Shown: positions 1 through 5,859 of the stretch, piece after piece | How positions within the stretch are numbered: the first letter of the stretch is position 1 | How the letters are laid out: each line of letters opens with the position of its first letter | Origin: an uncultured Bacteroidales bacterium | Lineage (GTDB): Bacteria > Bacteroidota > Bacteroidia > Bacteroidales > P3 | Length of the DNA stretch: 5,904 nucleotides | Assembly (NCBI GenBank): GCA_947177315.1 | Contig: CAMWTX010000103.1 | Coordinates: forward strand, 1 to 5,904 | Direction of reading: 5' to 3' | The notes under the pieces: model-generated | Seen by the model: only the letters and a program-made list of their open reading frames with translations | The model's database searches: none | What the model was told of the DNA's origin: nothing | Position numbers and translations under genes: made by a program

Positions 1-1
1 C

Positions 2-88
2 CACGCCCTCGGCTGGCATCACAAGGTGGAATTGCAGGAAGGCATCTCCCGCCTGGCGCAATGGTACATGAACAGCCTCAATAAATAA
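2..88 (+). CDS. fcl: GDP-L-fucose synthase, C-terminal 28 residues only (5' end outside window)
   Basis: The reading frame is open from the window edge to a TAA at 86-88 and encodes HALGWHHKVEL followed by QEGISRLAQWYMNSLNK. From memory, this resembles the tail of GDP-L-fucose synthase (GDP-4-keto-6-deoxymannose 3,5-epimerase-4-reductase, extended SDR family). In that family a Leu-Gly-Trp motif with basic and His residues precedes a short amphipathic helix containing Gln-Trp-Tyr/Phe. The enzyme performs the last step of de novo GDP-L-fucose synthesis in the cytoplasm. No catalytic or NADPH-binding residue is visible, so the call rests on 28 residues. Another extended-SDR sugar epimerase/reductase is the main alternative. 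The next gene, a phosphohexomutase 43 bp downstream on the same strand, fits a nucleotide-sugar context. Confidence 0.66.
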   Translation, partial: HALGWHHKVELQEGISRLAQWYMNSLNK

Positions 89-131
89 ACGACCCCGACA
101 GGGTTCACCCAAATACAAAAATTTTCCGGAT

Positions 132-1829
132 ATGGATCAGAAGATAAGACAACGGGCGGAATTATGGACCAAACCGCCTTACGATGAAAAGACACGCCTT
201 GCGGCCCAAGCGCTCTTGGAAGGCAACGAAACCGAATGCTCCGATGCCTTTTACCGCGATTTGGAATTCGGAACGGGCGGCCTGCGCGGCATCCTGGGCG
301 TGGGTACAAACCGCATGAATGTGTATGTGGTGGCTTTGGCGACCCAGGGTTTCGCCAACTACCTTGCCAAACAATGCAGGGAAGAAAAGCTGGCCAAAAG
401 CGTGGCGGTGTCTTACGACTGCCGTAACGGAAGCTCGGAATTCGCGCTGACCACCGCTAAGGTGTTTGCCGCCAACGGCTTCAAGGTGTATCTGTTTACC
501 GCCATGCGCCCCACCCCGGTGCTCTCGTTTGCCGTGCGCCATTACGGTTGCTGCGGAGGCGTGATGGTTACCGCCAGTCATAATCCCAAGGAATACAACG
601 GCTACAAGGCCTACGGCAAAGACGGCGGCCAGCTGGTGAGCCCCCACGACAAGAACGTGATGGCCGAAGTGGCGGCGATCAAAGACCTTTCCGAGGTCAA
701 GATGCAGGGCGGCGAGGCGAATATCGTGTATGTGGATGAAGAGGCCGACAACGCTTATCTGGAAAAAGTCTGCGCCCTGTCGCTCGACCGCGAGTCGGTA
801 CGCAAGCAGAAAAACCTCAAGATCATCTATACGCCTCTGCACGGCACGGGCATGACCATGGTGCCGCGGGCCTTGCGCCGCTGGGGTTTCGAGAACGTAA
901 TCTGCGTGCCCGAACAAATGGTACCCGACGGAGATTTCAGCACCGTGGCATCGCCCAATCCCGAGGAACGGGCGGCCATGATGCCGGCGATTGAACTTGC
1001 CAAGCGTGAACAGGCACAGCTGGTTATCGCCACCGACCCCGACGCCGACCGCGTGGGCGTGGCCATTGCCGACGGAAAGGGCGATTTCATCCTGCTCAAC
1101 GGCAATCAGACCGGCTCCGTATTGGTGTATTACCTGCTCAATCAATGGAAAGTGGCTGGGCGCATCACGGGCAAGGAATATGTGGTAAAGACTATCGTCA
1201 CCACCGAACTCATCAAGGCCATGGCCGAAAAGAACGGTGTGGAATGTTTCGACGTGCTGACGGGCTTCAAATATATTGCCGAAACCATCGGGGCGCTCGA
1301 AGGCAAAAAAACGTTTATCGGAGGAGGGGAAGAAAGTTACGGCTATCTGGCAGGCGATTTCGTACGCGACAAAGACGCGGTGATTGCCTGTTGCCTGATT
1401 GCCGAAATGGCTGCCGACGCGGCCTGCCGGAACGAGAGTTTCATCGACATTCTGAGCCGGCTTTATTCCGAATACGGTTTCTACAACGAATCGCTGGTGT
1501 CTGTAACGAAAAAGGGTATGGACGGAGCCGCGCAGATAAAGGCGATGATGGAAGGTTTCCGCGCCACTCCGCCGCAGCGTATAGGCGGCGAAAAAGTGGT
1601 GGAGGTGCGCGACTACAAGAACGGCTACGGCAATCTGCCGGGAAGCGATGTGTTGCAATTCTTTACCGAAGCGGGCAGCAAAATCACCGTGAGGCCCTCG
1701 GGCACCGAGCCCAAAATAAAGTTCTATTTCGGCGTGAAGGCCGCTTGGCAAGCGGACAAGACGCTGCAGGAACAGGAAGCGCAGGTAAAGGAAAGAGTGG
1801 AAAACTTTAAAAAAGATTTAGGATTATGA
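132..1829 (+). CDS. Alpha-D-phosphohexomutase (phosphoglucomutase/phosphomannomutase, 565 aa)
   Basis: This cytoplasmic enzyme moves phosphate between C6 and C1 of a hexose, most likely glucose-6-P/glucose-1-P or mannose-6-P/mannose-1-P. All four family signatures are present in order. They are the active-site loop TASHNP at residues 147-152 (phosphoserine Ser149), the metal-binding loop DPDADR at 302-307, the sugar-recognition loop GGEESYG at 398-404, and the C-terminal phosphate-binding loop RPSGTEPKIK at 521-530. An N-terminal DLEFGTGGLRG block (43-53) is also typical of the long PGM2/PgcA-like subgroup. A length of 565 aa is normal for that subgroup and longer than the roughly 450-aa ManB/AlgC type. 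The ATG at 132 is chosen because the family N-terminus (helix, then the FGTGG block) starts just after it. No strong Shine-Dalgarno is visible, as expected in Bacteroidota. The stop codon overlaps the ATG of the SemiSWEET gene (ATGA, 1826-1829), suggesting translational coupling. No TAnnTTTG promoter is visible in the 43 bp upstream, so it may be transcribed with the fcl-like gene. Substrate preference (Glc versus Man) cannot be read from the sequence. A role in supplying mannose-1-P for GDP-fucose is an inference from the neighbour only. Confidence 0.95.
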   Translation: MDQKIRQRAELWTKPPYDEKTRLAAQALLEGNETECSDAFYRDLEFGTGGLRGILGVGTNRMNVYVVALATQGFANYLAKQCREEKLAKSVAVSYDCRNGSSEFALTTAKVFAANGFKVYLFTAMRPTPVLSFAVRHYGCCGGVMVTASHNPKEYNGYKAYGKDGGQLVSPHDKNVMAEVAAIKDLSEVKMQGGEANIVYVDEEADNAYLEKVCALSLDRESVRKQKNLKIIYTPLHGTGMTMVPRALRRWGFENVICVPEQMVPDGDFSTVASPNPEERAAMMPAIELAKREQAQLVIATDPDADRVGVAIADGKGDFILLNGNQTGSVLVYYLLNQWKVAGRITGKEYVVKTIVTTELIKAMAEKNGVECFDVLTGFKYIAETIGALEGKKTFIGGGEESYGYLAGDFVRDKDAVIACCLIAEMAADAACRNESFIDILSRLYSEYGFYNESLVSVTKKGMDGAAQIKAMMEGFRATPPQRIGGEKVVEVRDYKNGYGNLPGSDVLQFFTEAGSKITVRPSGTEPKIKFYFGVKAAWQADKTLQEQEAQVKERVENFKKDLGL

Positions 1830-2110
1830 CAACAGCGGTTTGGACGGAAATTTTCGGCTGGGCGGCCAGCCTCTGCATGATTTTGGGCTATATGCCGCAG
1901 GCCTTGCTCACGATGCGCACGCGCAAGACCGACGACCTTTCGTTGACAGCTTGGTTCTTCATGGGGCTCGGCTCGGTATTCTTCGTAGTAAACGGCTTGC
2001 TGATGTGGAACCTGCCGCTGGCCGTCACCAATATGATTACGGGCACTTGCAGCACCATCATCATCTGCATGAAACTCTATAACGACCGCAAGAAGCGGAA
2101 ACAGAAGTAA
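1826..2110 (+). CDS. SemiSWEET family sugar transporter (PQ-loop/MtN3 repeat, 94 aa)
   Basis: This small inner-membrane protein has three predicted helices at about residues 9-28, 41-60 and 64-83 and a basic C-terminal tail (NDRKKRKQK). A Pro-Gln pair at 24-25 in helix 1 (GYMPQ) is followed by a short loop with TRKTDDLS (32-39), the classic layout of a single PQ-loop triple-helix bundle. Bacterial SemiSWEETs of 85-100 aa form homodimers that pass mono- or disaccharides by facilitated diffusion. The conserved helix-3 Asn is present (Asn69). The position where E. coli and Leptospira SemiSWEETs carry a pocket Trp appears to be Phe53 in my hand alignment. The start codon overlaps the mutase stop by 4 bp, so the two are probably made together. 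Joint use of a sugar is plausible but inferred. The ATG at 1826 fits the usual short N-terminal lead. A PQ-loop protein with another small substrate is the alternative. Confidence 0.87.
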   Translation: MTTAVWTEIFGWAASLCMILGYMPQALLTMRTRKTDDLSLTAWFFMGLGSVFFVVNGLLMWNLPLAVTNMITGTCSTIIICMKLYNDRKKRKQK

Positions 2111-2142
2111 ATCCGTCTGGATAAAAATATTAATAAAATTGC

Positions 2143-2150
2143 TATCTTTG
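2143..2150 (+). promoter_or_regulatory. Bacteroidota -7 promoter element (TATCTTTG) for the lipoprotein gene
   Basis: TATCTTTG matches the Bacteroidota sigma-ABfr -7 consensus TAnnTTTG exactly. It sits in an A/T-rich stretch between the stop of the SemiSWEET gene (2110) and the ATG at 2175. The expected transcription start would be a few bases downstream, leaving a short A-rich leader of roughly 20 nt. The upstream -33 element (consensus TTG) is weak: the nearest candidate is CTG at 2117-2119. No operator or riboswitch is visible in the 64-bp gap. The element implies that the lipoprotein gene has its own promoter. Confidence 0.72.
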
Positions 2151-2174
2151 TAGGCAAACAATAAATACAAACGA

Positions 2175-3980
2175 ATGAAAACCTTTAATGGATTATTGCT
2201 GACAGCTTTTTCCTTGATTTGCATGTTGGGATTTTCGAGTTGTTCCGACGACATACGGGAAACCGAGGGAACGGGAGGGGAAAAGGAAAATGTGGATATG
2301 GATATTCCGATTTCCGATGATTTGGAAAACAACACTGTAGCGGTCTATTATATAAACAAGGAGGCTACTGTTGTGGCGGCGGCCAATATCAAGGATTATG
2401 TTTCTGCCACAGTCGAGGGGGCCCAAGTTTCCTTGGTTCAGTCCTCGGAAGTTGATGAAACGATTGGCGAAATCACCTATATGCTGCAAGGAAGCAGTAC
2501 GGACGGAAGCTTTGCATTGGAGGGATCCTATAAAGCGACGGTTATGTTGAACGGACTTGATTTGGCCAATACGTCAGGAGCAGCCATCGATATTCAGAAT
2601 GGCAAGCGCATCAAGCTGAAAGTGGCCGACGGCACGGTCAACCGTCTTGCCGACGGAGCCGACGGCAAGCAGAAAGCTAGTTTGTACTGCAAAGGGCATC
2701 TTGAATTTTCCGGAACTGGTTCTCTCCGTGTTACGGGAAATACGGCCCATGCCATCAGCGCCAAGGAATATATCGAGATTAAGAAGTGTGAAATCATTGT
2801 GCTGAAAGCTATTAAGGATGGCTTCAACTGCAATCAGTATTTCCTTATGGAAAGCGGCACGGTGAATATTTCGGGAACCGGCGACGACGGCATTCAGGTT
2901 TCCTATAAAGACGACGCGGATCGGGAGGAGGAAGATACAGGAAACCTTACGATAGAGGGCGGTACTCTGATTGTATCCGTCACCGCCGACGCGGCAAAAG
3001 CGTTGAAAGCCGACAACGATATTGTGGTTACCAATGGTACGGTGGAAGCGAAAGTTTCGGGAAACGGGATTTGGGACGAGGCTAAATCCAAGACCAAGGC
3101 CTCGGCTTGCCTGGGTGCAGACCATAATGTGGAAATATCCGGAGGTACCCTGACGCTTACGGCAATGGGAAGCGGTGGAAAAGGAATCAACTGCGACAAT
3201 GAATTCAATCTGTCGGGAGGCAAGGTAACGCTATCGACCTCGGGCGGAATGGTGGTATATACCAATGGAAAACTCAACCATAATTATACCGGCAATACGG
3301 ATAGGATAGACAGCGACAAGAAGTCCTCGCCCAAGGGGGTCAAGGCGGATGGAAACATTACGATTACAGGAGGAGACATTTATGTAAAGACCACGGGGAA
3401 TGGAGGCGAAGGTATCGAAAGCAAGTCGGATCTTACTATTGAAAACGGAAACATCACGATAAGGGCCAAAGACGACGGCATCAATTCTTCGGGCAATATG
3501 TATATCAAGGGAGGCTATATAGATGTTATGTCTTCGGATAACGATGGCCTTGATGCCAACAAGAATATCTACATTTCCGGAGGTACCATAATGGCTTTCG
3601 GCGCAGGGTCGCCCGAATGCGGCATCGATGCCAACGAAGAAGAGGGTTATACGGTGTATTTTACAGGCGGAAATCTCCTGGCGGCAGGAGGCAGGAACTC
3701 CACTCCAAAAAACAATAATTCCACGCAACCCTATGTCTCCACAAACTTTTCGCTGACCGCAGGAGAGAAAGTAAATGTGTTGAAGGAAAGCCAGGAACTC
3801 TTTACATTTGACATACCTTCCGACTATACCATAGGGAATACGGGAGGAGCCCCGGGAGGCTGGGGCCCTGGAGGCAACAATAAATCAACGAGCGTGCTTA
3901 TAAGTGTGCAGGGTATGGTTTCGGGAGAAAGTTATACCGTAAAATCCGGTTCTTCCAGTACCACAGTCACGGCAAGATAA
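2175..3980 (+). CDS. Surface lipoprotein with Cthe_2159-like carbohydrate-binding beta-helix domain (601 aa)
   Basis: The N-terminus is a type II signal peptide: MK, a hydrophobic stretch at about 6-20, and lipobox GFSSC with lipidated Cys23. It is followed by S-D-D, resembling the acidic lipoprotein export signal that sends Bacteroidota lipoproteins to the outer leaflet. Residues about 54-205 match, as I recall, the start of carbohydrate-binding Cthe_2159/DUF4353 proteins (SYKATVMLNGLDL at 118-130, AIDIQNGKRI at 137-146, ADGTVNRLADG at 151-161). Residues about 205-505 form irregular repeats in which a (D/K/E)G(I/L/F) turn is followed by a strand and a GG turn. Examples are DGF 215-217, DGI 238-240, KGI 336-338, EGI 412-414, DGI 434-436, DGL 457-459 and CGI 482-484. 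Spacing in the last four is about 23-25 residues, as for coils of a right-handed parallel beta-helix. A Gly/Pro-rich linker (about 556-568) precedes a short C-terminal strand segment ending in SSSTTVTAR. I see no catalytic motif. The family founder from Clostridium thermocellum binds polygalacturonate, so glycan binding is the likely but unproven role. The gene has its own promoter and is followed by a convergent gene after 18 bp, so it is probably monocistronic. Confidence 0.87.
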   Translation: MKTFNGLLLTAFSLICMLGFSSCSDDIRETEGTGGEKENVDMDIPISDDLENNTVAVYYINKEATVVAAANIKDYVSATVEGAQVSLVQSSEVDETIGEITYMLQGSSTDGSFALEGSYKATVMLNGLDLANTSGAAIDIQNGKRIKLKVADGTVNRLADGADGKQKASLYCKGHLEFSGTGSLRVTGNTAHAISAKEYIEIKKCEIIVLKAIKDGFNCNQYFLMESGTVNISGTGDDGIQVSYKDDADREEEDTGNLTIEGGTLIVSVTADAAKALKADNDIVVTNGTVEAKVSGNGIWDEAKSKTKASACLGADHNVEISGGTLTLTAMGSGGKGINCDNEFNLSGGKVTLSTSGGMVVYTNGKLNHNYTGNTDRIDSDKKSSPKGVKADGNITITGGDIYVKTTGNGGEGIESKSDLTIENGNITIRAKDDGINSSGNMYIKGGYIDVMSSDNDGLDANKNIYISGGTIMAFGAGSPECGIDANEEEGYTVYFTGGNLLAAGGRNSTPKNNNSTQPYVSTNFSLTAGEKVNVLKESQELFTFDIPSDYTIGNTGGAPGGWGPGGNNKSTSVLISVQGMVSGESYTVKSGSSSTTVTAR

Positions 3981-3998
3981 TCAATCCCGGGCCGACGG

Positions 3999-4511
3999 CT
4001 ATTCTTCGGTAAAACCCTTAAAGCAGTCCACGCCGGTCTGTACGGTTTCGCGCACGATAGGCCAAAAACGGTAGGTGGCTTTCTCCACGTAGCGGAAAGA
4101 GAGCGAGGAATCCCGCACGGAAGGTTTGAGGATTTCCTCCTGCGGGTCTATCTTGTTCCAGAAGTAAATCAGGATACTGAACACCGCCAGCACCTTGCAG
4201 AAACTCAACAGCAAACCGCCGATGCGGTTGAACAGCCCCAAGGAAGTCTTGTTGGCCCAATTGCCCAACACCTTTCCGAGAAAATAAACGCCGATGGAAA
4301 CACCGATGAACATCAGCACGAAACAGATGGTCTGGGCGTGCCGGCCGTTTATCGAGAACCATTCGCCCACCAGATAGGAGAACTTGAACGACATATACAG
4401 CCCCGCCACCAAAGCCAGCAGCGACACCAATTCCATCACAAGCCCGTTCTTGGCACCCTTGAAACCGCACCACAGCAGGGGGATGAGAATGATAAGATCT
4501 AGGAAATTCAT
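3999..4511 (-). CDS. cvpA: CvpA family inner-membrane protein (170 aa)
   Basis: The protein has four predicted membrane helices at about residues 3-20, 24-43, 60-82 and 97-118 and a soluble C-terminal tail (about 119-170). Two features identify it as CvpA: the N-terminal pattern NFLDLIILIPLLWCGFKGAKNG (residues 2-23, with D5 and the G16/G19/G23 turn before helix 2), and LGLFNRIGGLL at 91-101 leading into helix 4. The length of 170 aa is normal for the family. CvpA was named for a role in colicin V production and has since been linked in several bacteria to envelope integrity, but its biochemical activity is not established. The start ATG overlaps the mlaF stop by 4 bp (4508-4511), so it is likely translated with the lipid-transport ATPase. 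This link to envelope lipid traffic is an inference from position. The stop lies 18 bp from the stop of the convergent lipoprotein gene. Confidence 0.88.
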   Translation of the reverse strand: MNFLDLIILIPLLWCGFKGAKNGLVMELVSLLALVAGLYMSFKFSYLVGEWFSINGRHAQTICFVLMFIGVSIGVYFLGKVLGNWANKTSLGLFNRIGGLLLSFCKVLAVFSILIYFWNKIDPQEEILKPSVRDSSLSFRYVEKATYRFWPIVRETVQTGVDCFKGFTEE

Positions 4512-5281
4512 GCTTCGGATCTGTTTCGGTGGTTGTTCAAAAGCCGTTTGGTAAGTTCGGAGGCCTCCATGAAGTGGATGATTTCAGGATTGTCGCTTTC
4601 CAGAATCGTGCGCCCGTTTCCCTGCCACCATAGTTTGCCCTCGTAGATGAAGTTCACCGTATCGCCGATTTTCAGCACCGAGTTCATATCGTGGGTGTTG
4701 ATAACGGTGGTGATGCCGTATTCCTTCGTGATTTCGGAAATCAGGTTGTCGATAAGTTCCGAGGTGCGGGGATCCAGCCCCGAGTTGGGTTCATCGCAGA
4801 AGAGGTATTTGGGTTCCACGGCAATCGCACGCGCAATCGCCACCCGCTTGCGCATCCCGCCGCTCAGTTCGGAGGGCGAAAGGTACTCCGCCCCTTTCAA
4901 ATCCACCCGCTGCAGGCAGTCTTTGGCACGGCTTATCTTCTCGGCGCGGGATTTCTGTGTAAACATATCCATCGGAAACATCACGTTCTCGAGCACCGAA
5001 AGCGAATCGAACAGCGCACCGCCCTGAAACACCATGCCGATTTCGCGCCGTATGGCGGTAAGCAGCTCCTGGTTCTTTTCCTTTACGAAATCGCGGCCGT
5101 CAAAAAGAATGGCACCGCTGTCGGGAGTAAGCAAGCCTGTCATGCTCTTCATCAGCACGGTCTTTCCCGAACCGCTCTGCCCGATAATGAGATTGCACTG
5201 CCCCGGCATCATCTTGAGATTGATGTCGAAAAGCACCTGGCGGTCGCCGAAAAATTTGTTCAGATGTTGTATTTCTATCAT
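4508..5281 (-). CDS. mlaF: MlaF-type ABC transporter ATP-binding protein (257 aa)
   Basis: This is a cytoplasmic ATPase subunit of an MCE/Mla-type phospholipid transporter. Its nucleotide-binding motifs are complete: Walker A GQSGSGKT at residues 34-41, Q-loop VFQGGALF at 84-91 (Gln86), ABC signature LSGGMRKR at 139-146, Walker B YLFCDEP at 159-165 with catalytic Glu164, D-loop SGLDP at 167-171, and switch His197. The GGALFDSLSVLENV stretch (87-100) and the SGGMRKRVAIARAIA stretch (140-154) are characteristic of the MlaF/Ttg2A group rather than of generic ABC ATPases. The length is normal. The C-terminus carries a basic, Asn-rich tail (HRNRSEA). The ATG at 5281-5279 is the family-typical start (MIEIQHLNKFFG) and lies 12 bp after the mlaE stop. 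Its stop overlaps the cvpA start (ATGA). Whether the pump imports or exports lipid cannot be told from the sequence. Confidence 0.93.
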   Translation of the reverse strand: MIEIQHLNKFFGDRQVLFDINLKMMPGQCNLIIGQSGSGKTVLMKSMTGLLTPDSGAILFDGRDFVKEKNQELLTAIRREIGMVFQGGALFDSLSVLENVMFPMDMFTQKSRAEKISRAKDCLQRVDLKGAEYLSPSELSGGMRKRVAIARAIAVEPKYLFCDEPNSGLDPRTSELIDNLISEITKEYGITTVINTHDMNSVLKIGDTVNFIYEGKLWWQGNGRTILESDNPEIIHFMEASELTKRLLNNHRNRSEA

Positions 5282-5293
5282 CCCGGAACCGAT

Positions 5294-5859
5294 TTACATA
5301 AGTAACTGGGTCAACACCAGATTGGAAAGGATAATGGCGATACTGCTGTTGACCACCGCCTTGGTGCTGGCGCGCCCCACTTCCAACGCCCCGCCCTGCA
5401 CCGTGTAGCCGTAAAAAGAAGAGATGCTGCTGATAAAGTAGGCGAACACCACGGTTTTGATAATGGCGTATGCCAGATCGAAAGGATGCGGAAAGGATTG
5501 CAGACCGTAGATGAACTCATACGAGGTCATGCTGCCGATGCTCACCGCCGCCCACCAGCCGCCGAACAAGGCCGCCACGATGCTGAGCATAATCAGGATG
5601 GGATTGAAGATCAGACAGGCGATAATCTTGGGAAGAATCAGGTACGAAGCCGAGTTCATGCCCATCACCTCAATCGCGTCGATTTGCTCGGTAATGCGCA
5701 TCGTGCCTAACTGGGAAGCGATATGCGAGCCGATTTTTCCGGCCAGAATCAATCCGATAATCGTGGGGGCAAGTTCCATCACAATGGCCTTACGGGTGGC
5801 GAAACCCACCGAATAGACAGGGATCCAAGGCGAATCCATATTGACCTCCAGCTGTATGG
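5294..5859 (-). CDS. mlaE: MlaE-type ABC transporter permease, 5'-truncated at the contig end
   Basis: This is the inner-membrane permease partner of MlaF. The MlaE fingerprint is clear in LILAGKIGSHIASQLGTMR, then EQIDAIEVMGMNSASYLILP, and later SFYGYTVQGGALEVG and STKAVVNSS. Hydrophobic segments lie in the stretches from AIVMELAPTIIGLILAG, from LILPKIIACLIFNPILIML, from AIIKTVVFAYFISSISSF, and at the C-terminus from SIAIILSNLVLTQLLM. An ATG at 5839-5837 would give 181 aa, but Bacteroidota MlaE proteins are usually about 245-260 aa. The same frame upstream of that ATG still reads as family sequence (AIQLEVN, directly before MDSPW). The TAA that seems to close it (about 5867-5869) lies in sequencing-adapter bases. 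I therefore extend the gene to 5859 and treat it as open at its 5' end, with roughly 55-65 N-terminal residues missing. Promoter and true start are not visible. Confidence 0.92.

Noticed and set aside
92..106. Short inverted repeat (ACCC/GGGT with a 5-nt loop) after the fcl-like gene as a terminator
   Set aside because: The stem is only 4-5 bp and no T-tract follows. It is too weak to call.
162..1751. A 529-codon open frame on the minus strand, antisense to the phosphohexomutase
   Set aside because: Its translation is His/Gly/Ala-rich with no recognisable motif, while the plus-strand frame carries all four mutase signatures. It is a codon-bias shadow in GC-rich coding DNA.
2111..2122. ATCC-GTCT-GGAT hairpin after the SemiSWEET stop as a terminator
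   Set aside because: It has a four-base-pair stem followed by A-rich rather than T-rich sequence. It probably arose by chance next to the promoter.
1724..2335. A 203-codon minus-strand open frame spanning the SemiSWEET gene and the promoter gap
   Set aside because: It runs through three plus-strand gene segments and the promoter, and its product has no membrane or domain pattern.
2800..3650. Recurring short DNA words such as TCCGGAGGTACC (near 3137 and 3578) as a repeat array or CRISPR
   Set aside because: The words are in frame with the protein's GG-turn repeats, are unevenly spaced and lie inside the lipoprotein gene. They reflect beta-helix coils.
4691..5305. A 204-codon plus-strand open frame opposite mlaF
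   Set aside because: It lies across the mlaF coding region, where Walker A, signature and Walker B are intact on the minus strand. The antisense product has no family features.
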